64,000 nt of DNA from Fratercula arctica (GCA_947846985.1 CANTUZ010000001.1:39642727-39706726), one strand, 5' to 3'. Counted from the first letter of the stretch, positions 12,144-25,545 are shown. Notes: a model not told the origin generated them from the sequence alone. Translations and numbers: made by a program.

Positions 12144-15100
12144 AATGCTAGTGTAAATTTCTGAGATTATGTGACAGAGGGATGTTCAAAATCAGGAAGG
12201 CAAAGCACCAAGAATACAGTCAAAGGAAGAAATGTGTTATTTCCTATATTCCATATAATTTGTTGTACATGTATGACATACAACATGAAGGGATTATTTT
12301 TATTTGCTAAAAATGTCTTTTTTTGCCACTAAGAAGAAGCTTTGTACAGTTCAGTAAGTTTTTCACCAAAAATTCAAAGTTAACTCCTGTCTTTGAAAAA
12401 ATGTTTTGAAGTATCTATCAAAGCTTCAGTTATTCTCTTGAAAAAGTATCTTCATAATCAAATTTTTTTTCAATAATTTTCATATTTCAAAAGAGCTCAA
12501 AAAGTCTTGAAGGAATGGGTTTTTTTCAGCATCACAAAAAGAAGCTTCCTCATTTGATATTTCTTTTCTAAACACAATAGCTAGTGATTTTGGTCATGCA
12601 GAGAAAATACTATAACAAGACTACTCTTTTGTGAACTTTTTCATTGCAGTCTAGAATGTCAGTCAATTAATTGATTAATATTTATGGTATTTTCACTGCC
12701 AAAAAGTTTTAGAGCACTAAGTAAAAAAATGAACAATGATTTGGTAGATATAAAAATGTGGACAACATTTGTTTCCATTTTTCGCACTGTGGAAGTGTAA
12801 GCAATTCTCATTCTACGCCTTCTGACTTTTGATGCTATTTCAGTCTCTAATCAGAATATCATAATTTATTTCCTTAGGATAGGTTAATATTCTAGATTAA
12901 AATTTTGGAATGTATCTTTTACATGAATTTCAGTAGGATTTTAAGCATCAAATGGGAATTAGCAATATACATACTTCCCTGGATTTTATTCTATGTAAAG
13001 CATTAAGCAAAATGACCTTAAGAATTCAAGGTTCCAAATCTTCTCATGAAAATTTAATGGGATTTAGACTTTAAGCAGGTATTAAAAGAACAGTCGCAAG
13101 TATTACAATGTTACTATAATGTCAGCTGGAATTCACAGCATTGAATAAGGTACTGAATATGAGATTCTGTCTCACATGCTTCACTTTCTGCCTGTGGCAA
13201 GAATAGTTCTAGTCCTTTAGTGTTCATAATTTAAATTCTTTAGAGTATTCTAGAGTGAAACCTGGTTCCCTTAAATTTGTACATTTCTATCAGGAAGCCT
13301 TCTTTATTGAGAGAAGAGCTGTACAGGCTCTTCCTTCACTCAGAACCTTGAACTGAGGCAGACTGGAATGCAGTCACTTGTTCCTGAAGGATCGGACAGG
13401 AAATCATTAAACTCCTATCTCAAGATGTGGCACAATGCACTGATTACTGAGAGGCCTCAGGAGGCCTTAGGAAAAATGAAAATGGAGTGTTTCCAACTTT
13501 TTTACCCTTTTTATTAAAGATATATTGATTTCCCTTTGTCAATGGGGATTCAAAACATTAAAGTGTTCCTAGGACTCCAGACCAATCCTGGACAATAAAC
13601 AGAAATAAATAACGGAGAAGAAACCATGTGAATCCATTTCCCCACCTAACACCCTCATCTCAGGACTACAGAGTCAAATTCTGAATAAATGTTAAGCATT
13701 TAGAACCGGAAGCAGAATTTAGAAAACTGATTTCCCATTTATTCTGCATGGAGAGACTGTCCACTTATCTGTGCGAATCACAAAATCCATCATTTGGTCC
13801 TAGATTTATTCTGTCTGGCTGCAAGACTTACCCTGAGAATTTTTTGTAGTCTATGGAGAGAGGCAGAAATGTACATAGAATCATTCAGCCCACCTACATT
13901 CTGAACTATATTCCATATGTGCCTATTTTACGTGGTTGATTAGAAAATGGATCTAAGGAGACATGAATGCAAAAGCTGGCTTTCGAATTTATTAGAGGTA
14001 AATAGTACGGGAAAAAAAAAAGCAACAAACATTTGTTTGGACAGAATGGGACACTTCTATGGAACTAGGAATTCTTTTTCACCTTGACAACAATTACAGT
14101 TTAGAATGATGTTTTTAAGATCAATTACACTTCCTGAGTACAACACCAGGCAATAGTTCACATAGCAAAAAGGGAATATTAACATACTGTTGATGTCTTT
14201 AATATAGACTTTCCTACTTCATGGCTTAAATCTGAACATATTTCCAGGGTATTTAATCCCTCAAGGCTTCAAAACTCAATGTAAATGCTTTGTCTCTTTA
14301 TCATGACAGCAGATTCAGCAGGTGATACTGAACTCATGTATAGAAGTCTTGAGTTTAGATAACCATAAAAACAGTTGAGGTGGCTTTTTTGTTTAGATCC
14401 TTGAGGTTGCATATTTAAATTTCATTATTTCTTCACATAGCACACAGATTGATTTCTGTCCATATTTCTCCAAAGTGCTGTGGTACAGCTATAGAAAAAA
14501 GAGACCTTCAGTCCCCATTTTAAAAACACTACTATATTCTTGATAGCGATAGCATGTTTTTTTTCATAATCCTAGAAATGTTCTGGTGCATTCACACGTA
14601 AATTTCTGCACATTGGCCTACAAATGGGGAGGAGAGGTCTGACAGCCAAAATGAAAAGGTTTGGTTTGTTCCTTTGCTTGTTTGTTTGCTTTTTAAAATA
14701 TATCCTAGACATTTCCAGTCATTTGTATCCATGCTCTACTTTGTCTCATGAAGAGTTTCTGACTGCTTTATTTATACTTTTTAGGATAAGAAATAATTCC
14801 ATTTAAATTTACAGTTATTCAGAGCAAAGTGCTTCAAATATCTCCAAAATAACTCATTATGAAACCTGTAAAACAAATAAAACCAGCTAAATACACATTA
14901 GAAAAATGTTTTGGTTTGGTTTTAGAAAAGTAGAATCATAAGGCATTTTAAAAGCTCAAACATTCTGCATGGATCAAACCGAGTGCTCAGGAGTTTATTT
15001 TCCCTCCATGTGGTATTAGTCTTTTATTCCAGGACAGTGATTTTTTTAATCTTCTTTTATTTTTTTAATCCCTGGATGCATACTCATTAGATTCCAGTAT

Positions 15101-15611
15101 GTAGTTTAATGAGAAAAACTTTTCTCATGATGACCTTAACCTAGATGAATGCAGTATTGATTTGCTTAGAATAGTGAGAGATGCCTCCATTTCTAATAAA
15201 ATCTGAATCATTAACTCAGTCTGTTAGGTGTTGGAAATCCAGCCACTACAGGATTAAAATAAGTGCAATGCCTCTCCGTATTTCTTACAAGTAGTATTAC
15301 TTTTTAACTCTCTGCTCCTTCTCTTCCCTTCTTACCGTGCTTTTTTTTGGACAAAGCATGTTTGGTGATGGATTAAGTCCTATTATAAGGAAGTCTCTTC
15401 TTTGGACAGAATAGTTTTGCACATAAATGGCAGACCAGGTATAGCTTTCTGAAAATGTGTCTTTCCTGGATATGGCAATAATTTTCAGAGAAGCTGGTGC
15501 TGATAAAAATCAACACTAATAGTATACCTTGTCTCATAGGTCTCGCATTGGACTAGAAAAGAACTCTCAATCAACATCAGTCTGAACTATCTGAACTGCC
15601 ACACACATTGG

Positions 15612-15910
15612 TTTTTTCCCTTCCCTTCCCTTCCCTTCCCTTCCCTTCCCTTCCCTTCCCTTCCCTTCCCTTCCCTTCCCTTCCCTTCCCTTCCCTTCCC
15701 TTCCCTTCCCTGCCCTGCCCTGCCCTGCCCTGCCCTGCCCTCCCCCACCCTCCCCTGCCCTCCCCTGCCCTCCTCTCTCCCTTCTCTCTCCTTTCCCTCT
15801 CCCTTCGTTCTCCCTTCCCTCCCCCTTCCCTTTCCCCTTTTGTTCTCCTTTTTCTCCCTTTTTACTCTTTTTTTTATTAAATTTTGTCCCTTTTTTTTTT
15901 TTTTTTTTTT
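15612..15910 (+). repeat. Long pyrimidine tract: (TTCCC)19 then (TGCCC)6, then irregular CT-rich DNA and poly(T)
   Basis: Nineteen uninterrupted TTCCC units occupy 15616-15710. They are followed directly by six TGCCC units (15711-15740), degenerate C/T-rich blocks to about 15870, and a run of at least 20 T ending at 15910. Nearly the whole 300 bases is pyrimidine on this strand. Long overlapping frames rich in Gly, Lys, Arg and Glu (minus) or Leu, Pro and Ser (plus) are translations of the repeat and are not genes. Confidence 0.97.
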
Positions 15911-16852
15911 GTACACTAAGTAACTCCACTGAAATGTGTGGAATAATTCATTACATATATCAGAGGGAAAAGGAGAATCAGGATTTTTGTTTATTTACAA
16001 TCCTTTCTAGGAGTTTCATGTAATTTATCATTCTCTTTGGTTGCTGTGATAATAAGTTATAAAGTGTTTCCCATAAAACTGTCAAAAACCTCACATAATT
16101 CAAGTTACATGCATGAAATAATTTTTTAGTTATTTCAGGCTTGGTTATTTAATCAAGTAATTGGCATACTTACAAATTTTGAGAGTATGCCCCAACAAAA
16201 TTTGTACTGGTAAGAGTTTAATTTACTTATGGAACTTTCCATTCTTTTATATGCCACACAATTCTTCTACTCTGGCAATGAAACTGCATTTTTAGTGAGC
16301 TTGAAAGCTCTTTCAGATGATTGATGAAGTATATATATTAACCTGAATCTGCTTTCTTTTCAAAGTGATACAAGTTATTTAAGAATTGTCTATTCAAAAG
16401 CAATGATCTGCAACACTATGTCAGCAAAGAAAAATGTCAAACAAGCCCCAAACCTGTTTAACAAGCAGTGGCTAGTGACAGTGGTTTTGTGTGTAACTCT
16501 GGAATAAAGACCAAAAAATTGGTACTTTAGACCCAGGAGGAAGAAGAAAAGTTAGTGCAAATTGTTCTATTGCAATTCACCTTAGACTCAGCCATTAATT
16601 ACCATTGTTTCTTTCTTCCAGATGATTCTCACATCTTTAGCAAATTCTTTACTAAAAATCCACAGAAATTTTTGTTTAAATACACACCAAAAAATGTTCT
16701 GTGTTGAAACTATGCTGATGAGATAATATCGCTCTCATACAGTGAAGGAGCTAATTATGATGTTGTCACCAAATACCAAAACTTTATGTTTTTTGAAAAA
16801 GGCTACAGCTTGAAAGCTTAACATTAAGTACAGTATGGTTATTTGGGTTTGG
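15911..16852. other. Unassigned stretch between two pentanucleotide microsatellites
   Basis: AT-rich DNA. The only structure noticed is the pair of interleaved inverted repeats at 16163-16206. Confidence 0.5.
16163..16206. repeat. Two interleaved inverted repeats (8 bp and 11 bp)
   Basis: Four arms follow each other in the order A-B-A'-B'. A is GGCATACT (16163-16170) and pairs with AGTATGCC (16184-16191). B is TACAAATTTTG (16171-16181) and pairs with CAAAATTTGTA (16196-16206). Both pairings are exact. The interleaved order allows two mutually exclusive hairpins, or a pseudoknot-like fold if transcribed. Confidence 0.93.
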
Positions 16853-16927
16853 TTTTATTTTATTTTATTTTATTTTATTTTATTTTATTTTATTTTATTT
16901 TATTTTATTTTATTTTATTTTATTTTA
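16853..16927 (+). repeat. (TTTTA)15 microsatellite
   Basis: Fifteen perfect TTTTA pentamers. The homogeneity suggests a young, probably length-polymorphic array. Confidence 0.97.
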
Positions 16928-19900
16928 AAATAGAAGGCTATCCATCCAACTTTATGCTGCCATTAATAATTTTAAGGATCTAATATATTTTACAGTGACA
17001 TGTATAGTCAGATATACCATGCAATACTTTTAATTGGTAGAAAGTGTATGTGAAAGAGTGGCAACCATGACCCTGTTTATGTAGGTATTTGCAGCAATTT
17101 TACACTGGTGTGGAAAACTATCAAAGGTGTCTAGGAAAATGAAATAAGGTCTATAATCTTTTTTTTTTCTTTTTTTTTTTTTTTTTTAATTTGCAATGTC
17201 AGATAATCTTTTAAGTAAATTATATGATGCTTATGGATGCATAGAGTATGAATGTATACTTTATTTGACAAACCAGTTTTCAGGCTCTGTGAGATTAATT
17301 CACAGACAATGGAGGTACAGTCCTCCATATACATCATAATGGTATATATTTCTGTAATACTAAATGACAGGAGGGAAAAATATCTATGTAAGGAAGGGCT
17401 AACTTTCATTCTGTTTTTATCAAATGCATGCCTGTTAAAATCACTACTGAGCAATGCTTTCCATCCTAGAAGAAATCTTCCCTCCAGTTTAAATGCAATT
17501 ACATGATAAGGCTCTTAAAGAGGAACAATATTGTAAATTTATACAAAATTTTACTGCTTCCAATTAAAAGTAAATGAAATAAACCTTGTTCTTTCTGAAA
17601 TCACATTTTTATAAAAGTAATCCATACTAATAACATTGAACTGTCTTACCTGAATTTCCTACTTTGTTAACCCATAGTACTAATATTATACAAGTCAACT
17701 AGAGGGTTTTTTTTTATACCTTCAAAATAATAGTATTATGGGTTCAGAAGTTCAGTTCAGATTTCAGTATTATGAATTACACTTTCTGCTCAGGAAGAAC
17801 ATATAAAAAAAAGGATTTGAAATTAAATAGGGAAATCAAGGAAAATATAGCTTAAAAAGATGAAAAGATTAAGAGTTTGGGAACGTTATTTGTCAGATTG
17901 TGAATTCCATCTTGTTTCAGAGGCTGTACGTTTTGTTGTGACCTTCATTTGCTATTTCTACATCATGCTAAAATTACCTCTGGGCTTTGGTACAACAATT
18001 TTATAGTATAAGTTTGGCACCAAATAAAAAGACTGAGAAAAGGTGATGGAACAATCAAGATTCATTAATGATGAATGACTCATGCTCCTGAATCTATGGG
18101 TTTTCCACTGGGCCGTTGACTTTGAATGATATTCTGTATAAAAGTCAGGGGTTGGAGTGGAACCTTTGATTTCCCCAGTGGAAACATTTAGGGATATTGC
18201 TTTCTAAACAAGGGATGGATCCTATGACATGGAGGAAAAACAGATCAAGATTCTGAAGAGCAATCAGTTCTGTTAATGATTTTGATTTTTTCTTGGATCT
18301 GTAGCTCTCCAGCACCATATAAGGTGAATGCACCAGAGATTAAGAAATGCTTTTAGAAGTCTGCTCTCACTGTCTTTCTGTTAACTGCACACAAAGACTT
18401 TAAGTAGAACTGGAACCTCTGGGAAAAATGTCTGAGCAGTGGAAGGCTCAGGAGGGCTGTGAGACTCTTGAGGTTTGAGACCACTAAGAATTGAGAAGGG
18501 TAGACCTTTTGACTAAGGAAATCTCTAGCAAGAATGCATAAGCTTACCAGCAAATCCATACAATACATGGACAGACTCCCAACAGACTAACTTCCATCAA
18601 GAAAAAGCTATTCAGTAAGGTCAGAAGTATAGCAATAGAGGTTCATCTAATATTTAGGAGAGCTATTTCTGTCCTTGAGACAAATACATTTTTGTTTGGA
18701 TTTCACATTTTTGATTATTTTTCACTTTTGAATCAATCATGAGAGCAGTTATGTTTTCAAATTATTTATATATATTAAAAAAAAAAAAAAAAAAGAAAAA
18801 GAAAGAAAAAAGAAAAAGAAATCAGTGTTATCCTAAAATCCTGGCCTTACATACTGTGTAATAATGGGACTTGTATTTCTTAGACAAAAATGAACAAACA
18901 ATCAAACAAACACAAATTATAATGGAGCTACATGCATAATTTAAAAATATTTAACCATTTTTTGAGAATTTATAATTGTGCTAGTTGTGTCCAGTTTGTG
19001 TCTTCCTTGTGGAAATAATGATCCCAACTGGACTATTAGAACAGCACAAAGTTACTAAGATGGTAACTAAGTAGTTCCTAATAGTAACTATAGTAGATAG
19101 TAACTAAGACAGATAGTTCATCTAATTCATCTCCTTCTAGGAACAGGGAGGGGTTTTCCTTTCCTATGGCACCAAGGATCCTTATTCATGTATTTGCCTG
19201 GGATCACCTGGCAGTATATCACACAGGCTATACATAGCACTAGGGTATTTGATCTGCACTTGTTAATTTTGTGTATGTGATTTTTGAGACTACTTTCAAC
19301 AGAAGTGTTACCAAGAAATTAGATTTCCCTTGTCATCTCTCTCCCACATTAAAGACAGATTTAGATCACCTCAACTCAAGCTTGTGGGAGTCCTTCACAA
19401 TTTTGAAGAAAATGTGAGGCTGTGAAAATCCTTCCTATCTTTTTTCTCAAGAATTGTACAGGTGTGTGACATTAACACTAGAATAAATGTCAGTGGATTA
19501 GTAGGTGGTAGCAGGGATCCACAGGCTAAATAGTTTTTTGCTGTGTCAGCATAGCATATAATGATTTCTGTACATGCTTACACTTTCTATATTACTTCAA
19601 CAGTATTTGTTTGACTACAAATTTGACTACAATGTACAAAATTTAAAAATTTTATCTACCTTTATAGTACGTACAGTCTTGTTCATATCATGCTGAAGTT
19701 TCTGTAAAAAAGGAAAAATCACAGTTCTGTTGAAATCAGAAGCATTTTTTTCCTATCTATTTTCATAGACCCATTGTTTTATACATTATGTTCTTACTAA
19801 ACTTACTTAAATCATATTTAGTTGTATCTTTGGAAACTACAAGAAGATGTATTTCTTTTTCTATTTTGCAGAAGAGGCCTTACATTCACATGAATATCAT

Positions 19901-21589
19901 GGAACCCCACACATTTTAAAATTTCCGAATTCCAATTCAATTTATTTCTTTTTAGACAGCATATAAAATATACTGTATAGAAGCATAGAAACCGGAACTG
20001 TAGTGCTAGCATACTTTAGCTTAGAAGTGATAAATATTCTGTAGATTATAGGGAGAATTAGAGGAAGACAGTCAGGCATCTGAATACCTTTCTCCATTTC
20101 AAAAGCTTCATAGAGAATCTAACTACTCTGAAACACAGGGTGTAATAATTCTGAAGATATTTTCATGGTCAAATTTAAAAACAATTCAAAGGTGACTAAA
20201 GGCAGAGTTGCCCCAGCAACCAGTCTCCTGGTTGTCATCCAGAAAGCTGTTAAATGAGTGGTAAGAATGCCACTAAGTTCTGCCTCAAGATAGTACTGAA
20301 AAGTATACTGGAGTGCAATAACTCTTTTTTCAGTCATTCTATTGACAAAATATAAATCAAGAATTAATAATGATAAACAAAGAGAATTCTAAAACATTTC
20401 TGTCTTCAATAGATTTTTTTTTTTTTATTCTAAAAATCCTTTTGATAGGAAAATGCATAATATCTGATGTTCTGAAGAAAGCATGCCAACCATCAAAATA
20501 AATTATCAGCTGTTAATGATACTTTGAACTGGGATGAAAACATATTTCTTTACTTATGTTATCATCTTCATTTTGGTTTATTGGTAAAAACAGCTGCTGG
20601 AGCCTGACATATGCATATAACATAGCATATTGAAAAGGCTTTGGAAATCTCAGGACATTAGAATTTATGCTGTGAAAACAAGCAAGCATATTGTGGCATT
20701 AGGCATGTCAAATTAACTAGAAAGTGGCCAGTCTTGTTATGTTTGAAATGAAAAGGCTATATTAGATGCTTATGACATAGGTCTTAAAAAAAAAAAAAAA
20801 AAAAATTGTTTTGGAGAATACTTTTATATAAAAAAAGTGAAAACAAATAATGATAATGAATCCTCAACACAGCCAGTAAAACATAAAGCAGAATTTTATG
20901 CAAAAAGTAATAGGAGGACCTAGATGGAGGCCTTTTCTCAGGCTGAGACTTCGTTACTTATGGAAGAAAGTGACAGTTAATGAGAATAAAAATAGAATAA
21001 TTTTCTAATATGCAAGAGCTAAATGTCATTCAGTTAAGTTAAATCCCTTAGTTTTAATGAATATTAGTGACCAAATTGCTTCCTCCCTCAGGAATGACAA
21101 CCCCTTTAATATCACATAGACTTCCGACTCCAATTTGGGACCTTAAAGAATACTATACTTTTCTTAACATTTTTAAAATTATTTTCTATACATACACACA
21201 TCCTTTCATGGTATGACAAGACTGCTATGTGTTTGTAGGATTTTTTTTTTTTCTGCTTTCTCCATACACAATACACAGCTGACTTCTTAATCTATACAAA
21301 CATTTTCACCTTAAAAGTTCCCAGCCATTTTATAGAGATAAAGAATACTATCTAAAATCTTTTCCCTTTTGCAATATTCCAATAGCACATGATCATTTTT
21401 TAGATTTGGGGTTTTTTAAAATATTTTGAACTGAAATGTTTAGTCTCATGTCTTTTTTTCTCTCTTTTTTTTTTTTTTTTTTTTTTAATTACTTTTGTTC
21501 TGCTAGGGAAAAGGGGGACAAGGAGGCAACAATGACCACTCCTGTATACCAGAAAATAGCATTTGTTACACAGTTATTTATGATTACAC
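16928..21589. other. Unassigned non-coding stretch
   Basis: AT-rich DNA with homopolymer runs (T-rich 17160-17187, A-rich 18778-18821, A run 20785-20805, T run 21468-21486). A short array of imperfect TAACTA-type words occurs at about 19054-19110. No gene or element is recognised. Confidence 0.5.
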
Positions 21590-21955
21590 AGTATCTTAGT
21601 CTCTCTGGACCTGGTCATTCTGACAGTTTTCAATCCACTTCAATGTCTGTTTATCCAGCCCGTACATCACCAGCTTGTCTCTGAAAATCTAATTGAAGAC
21701 AGTGACAAAGGCCTTCCTGAAGTCCATGTAGACAATATCCACTGGTCTTTACTCATCTACCAGGCCAGTCATTTCATCACAGATGTTCATCGAGTTGGAC
21801 CAGCATGATTTCCACCGATGAAGCCATGATAACTACTCCTGATGACTTTCTTGTCATTCATGTGCTGTGAAATGGTTTCCAGGATTAGCTGCTCCATCAC
21901 CTTCTCAGGGATCAAGGTGAGGCAAAATGGCCTATAGTTCCCTGGGTCTCATGGG
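21590..21955 (-). mobile_element. CR1 LINE, internal reverse-transcriptase fragment
   Basis: Read on the minus strand, this is the RT palm-side part of CR1 ORF2. The plus-strand text shows recognisable antisense blocks: CCAGCTTGTCTCTGA, GTCCATGTAGACAATATCCAC (antisense of the V-D-Y-L/M-D-F-K-A-F type region), ATGATAACTACTCCTGATGAC and GGTGAGGCAAAATGGCCTATAG. It lacks the 3' end and octamer tail, so it is a broken internal piece rather than an ordinary 5'-truncated insertion. Frames are interrupted by stops. Confidence 0.8.
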
Positions 21956-23966
21956 ATAACATGTTGTTATCTAAACTTATTAGATATTTGCTTTTAAAAT
22001 TTTCAGACACTTAAAACAGGATTAGTTTGTTAAGTATCAGTGTCCTAGATTATCTGAGAAATGTGCCACAAGACTGGCCGTTATGATGCAGATGGTATAC
22101 TTTTGTTCTTTTGAAGGCAGTTGCAGGCCAGGAAAAACATCCTAGAGCAGCAGGTGCAGATGCAATAGGAAATTAAATGCATTAAATGTCTCTAAATATT
22201 GAATTCATTGACAGAACTGAGAATAATAGGACCTTAGAGACTTTATGCATATAGAAGCTAAAAACCTCAGATATAGATGTTTACATTGTAGGAACCCAAA
22301 TAGTTTATTTTTTTTGTATTTTGATATGTATTGAAAATTCCACCCAGTTTTTTCCCTAACACAATGTATTTTCCCTTTGTGCTATTTTCCTGCTTTGGAA
22401 TTTTAACTGGTAGTCTCAATATTCCATTCAAAAAATGATTCCACTGTGTTTCAATAATACCAGTCACAATGTATGCTTATTCATAAATATTTTAAAGATT
22501 TTTGGTTTTGGTTTTCTTTTTTTTGGTCTGAATTCCATCTTGATTTTTCCTGCAATTTAAAAATTACTTGCATGTTCCTTCATGTTGGCTTTAATGCATG
22601 CCTATACCGAAGTACAGGTACAAATTCAAGAGTTTGTATCAGTAAGAGCATTTGTTGCAGAAAAAATGTGTGGCTTGTAGGACTGGGGAAGAATGAAGTG
22701 AATTTACCTTCCATTACACAATTTTAAATTAGAATATGAAGAACAAATAGAATTTAGTTGTTCTGATCTACAAAGCATTAATTTTACTCTAAATTCTTGA
22801 CAGGTATTGTGTGAATTGTTCAGTTCCCCCAAATACAAAGAGATACCATCATAACATTAGCCTTAGGACATAACTGCTGATGTAGTACAGCCTACCACTA
22901 AGTACAGATAACTTTCAAAATCAGCATAGCTAAGTAAATGAGGTGGTTGCCCTAGAGATATTACGGCATATTCACTCTGAGACAAATCAGACTAAGAATT
23001 GTGTGCTTAAGGTTAAACCTATCCAATAAAAGTAATATACAGAAAACGAATAGACCAAAAACATAGCTAGTAGTCATATTTTCTAAAAAAAAAGAAACCC
23101 AAACCCAAGCCAAAACAAAAAATAAACAAACAAACAAAACCTTATATAAACTATTTGGAGACACATAACTAGCTTTATACTTAGCGTTCAGTATTATATG
23201 TTAATTTTCATTTTAGCACTCACTAGCATTGAAAAAAATATTGAGGAACATATTGCAAACTAACGTAAAGTTATCAACAATTCCCAGTAGCTAACATTCC
23301 ATTATATATACATAAATGAAGCACTTCTGAGATCTACAAAGTCTAGATTTTGCTGTACAAATTTATCATAGGAGGATCTTAAAAACAATTTGATTAAGAC
23401 AAGCATAAATCTGGATATTTGTCTGAAAAATACCTCTTTGATCATAGTGTCTCATAAGGACATATGGCCAGCTTTTTTTTTTTTTTTTTTTTTTTTTTTC
23501 CTTGTCCTATGCTGAAGTTCACTCTTCTGTAATTTCAGGCTATTAGTTCTTTCCTTTTTTCTTTGTGGTATCTCCTTATGTAATGACAGAGGGAACTACT
23601 GATCTTACAGTTTGTCTTAAGACTTCTATCCTGTCAAATCCTTAGTCAATCCTCTTTCAGTTATACAATTTGATACAGTGCTTTCTCCAGCAGGAAATTA
23701 TGTGTGTGTGTGTGTTCACATGTGTATATACGTATACATATCCTTCTATGGAATATCCATGGTCAGTAAATTAAAAGCCTTTTCTAATAATAGAAAATGA
23801 AGATTCTGAAGTTTGTAGAAGGTATTATAGATTTTACTTGAAGTGAAACATTCCTTTGTGATGCACAGTCCTTAGAAATTAAGCCAGAGCCCAGTGACCA
23901 TCAAAAACTGAGTTCTACTTCTTCTCCTCCAGGCATGAACTAACACTAATTGTAAAGGAGTAGTAT

Positions 23967-23991
23967 TCAGTGCTGGTATTTCCAGCACTGA
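23967..23991. repeat. Perfect 10-bp inverted repeat, 5-base loop
   Basis: TCAGTGCTGG (23967-23976), TATTT, CCAGCACTGA (23982-23991). The stem is GC-balanced and would form a stable small hairpin. It has no poly(T) tail on either side and no gene context; role unknown. Confidence 0.95.
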
Positions 23992-24989
23992 GGAGTTTGC
24001 AGTGTTCACATGTAAGCGTGGTCACCCTTCATGAGAAGCAGGAGCTGAAAACCATATGTAGACATACTTTCCAAAATTCCCATAATTTCTTGTCTCAAAG
24101 TATGCAGAACCAAGCCAGGAAGGTGCTGGCAACGTCTTATAACTTAATCCAAACAAAGAAAAGCAGACATTCCCTTTGCACTAGCTTGTTCACAACTTAT
24201 TAGTCACACATAGGAATTTGAGGGAAAATAGTAAAACCCCCTTGTGACATGACAGTTTTGACTAGTGCCATTCATTCACAGAACAGAGTTGAAAGTGTTA
24301 TTTAAAATGCTTTTATGTCCATGTTTGTTAAATACTTAGGGAATACACCTACTTTCATAGAAAATTAATTATTCATGGATTCTTACTGGATGACAGCATC
24401 AAAACCTTTTGATAAGCATAATATAAAAGCTAGTATCATTAAAACATAAACAATTATTACATACTATATAATATTTCGATCAAACCAATTATAAAGTCCT
24501 GTGTGATTTACTACTGCTTTCTTTTGCATCTGATTAAGATAAATGTAGGTATATTTTCCCTAAAGATGGTTTTAAACAAACTATATCATTCTCAGACTGT
24601 CTTTTTAGGTACAATGAAATTCTATTATGAGTCCAGAGCTGAGTCACTGAGTGAAATACCTATTTACACAAAATGAATAAATTATATTCCTAAACATGAA
24701 GGCCATTTTTGATGCAAAACTGTACACTCACTGTCTGCTCTCTAGAGTAGAAAAAGTTTACCTACATTTGGGGAAGATATACAACAGTTGCATGCTGTCT
24801 AATTAACAACTTCAAATGTTCACTGTCATAGAGATATCCAAATCTGTGTTAAACCTTATTCCAGAATCTCGTTCCTGTGATGGCTCAGAAATGTGAACAG
24901 TCCTATATGTTAGATTACTCCAGAAACTGAAAATCTAACTCAACAGGCTATATGAAGAGTTTCTATATACATATGCAAAGGTTCTTACT

Positions 24990-25010
24990 GGGGTGGGGGG
25001 TGGGGGGGGG
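24990..25010 (+). repeat. G-rich run with G-quadruplex potential
   Basis: Twenty-one bases of G broken only by two T residues, giving several G-tracts of three or more. It sits about 40 bases before a CR1 3' fragment and is a slippage-prone simple repeat. Confidence 0.85.
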
Positions 25011-25045
25011 CTAGAAGGGAAGATAAAAAAAGATCCAAATAAGGA

Positions 25046-25545
25046 TTACTGAGGGCCCCCAACACAAGAATGACATGTACCTCTTGGAGTGGGTCCAGAG
25101 GAGGCTGATGAAGGTGATCTGAGGGCTGAAGCACCTCTCCTATAAAGACAGGCTGAGAAAGTTGGAGTTGTTCAGTCTGGAGAAGGGAAGGCTTTGCAGA
25201 GACATTATAGTAGCTTTCCAATACCTAATGGGGGCCTACAGGAAAAATGGGGAGGAGCGTAGGGGGACTGTAGGGATAGGATGAGGGGTAATGGTTTTAA
25301 ACTGAAAGAGGGGAGATTTAGATTAGATGTTAGGAAGAAATTTTTTGTTGTGGGGGAGGGGAGACACTGGAACAGGTTTCCCAGAGAAGTTGTGGATGCC
25401 CCATCCCTGGAAGTGTTCAGGATCAGGCTGGATGGGGCTTTGAGTGACCTGGTCTAGTGGTTGGTGTCCCTGCCCATGGCGGACAGGTTGGAACAACGTG
25501 ATCTTTGAGGTCCCTTCCAACCCAAACCATTCCATGATTCTATGA
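25046..25545 (+). mobile_element. CR1 LINE, 3' end, 5'-truncated
   Basis: Starts inside ORF2 near GGCCCCCAACACAAGAATGACA and runs through the segment for the ERVQRR-type and LSYxDRL-type motifs, the LFSLEKxRL region and the HW-NRxPREVVDAPSLE region. It ends in the 3' block with TTCCATGATTCTATGAG. ORF2 is interrupted early (a TGA in the segment corresponding to MIRGL), so the copy is dead. It is older than the copy at 9388-10217 but more complete in its tail than the one at 29000. Confidence 0.92.

Larger units (their letters stand above)
10218..15611. other. Unassigned non-coding stretch
   Basis: More than 5 kb of AT-rich DNA with no recognised gene or mobile element. It contains a short AC dinucleotide run at 11021-11035 and two perfect short hairpins, listed separately. 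Open frames are below 90 codons and look random. Confidence 0.55.
21956..25045. other. Unassigned non-coding stretch
   Basis: AT-rich DNA with an A/C-rich patch at 23085-23141, T27 at 23473-23499, a TG run at 23701-23715, a strong hairpin at 23967-23991 and a G-rich run at 24990-25010. No gene recognised. Confidence 0.5.

Noticed and set aside
15567..15929. Frames of 90-120 codons rich in Gly-Lys-Arg-Glu (minus) or Leu-Pro-Phe-Ser (plus)
   Set aside because: They are direct translations of the TTCCC/TGCCC microsatellite and appear in several frames at once.
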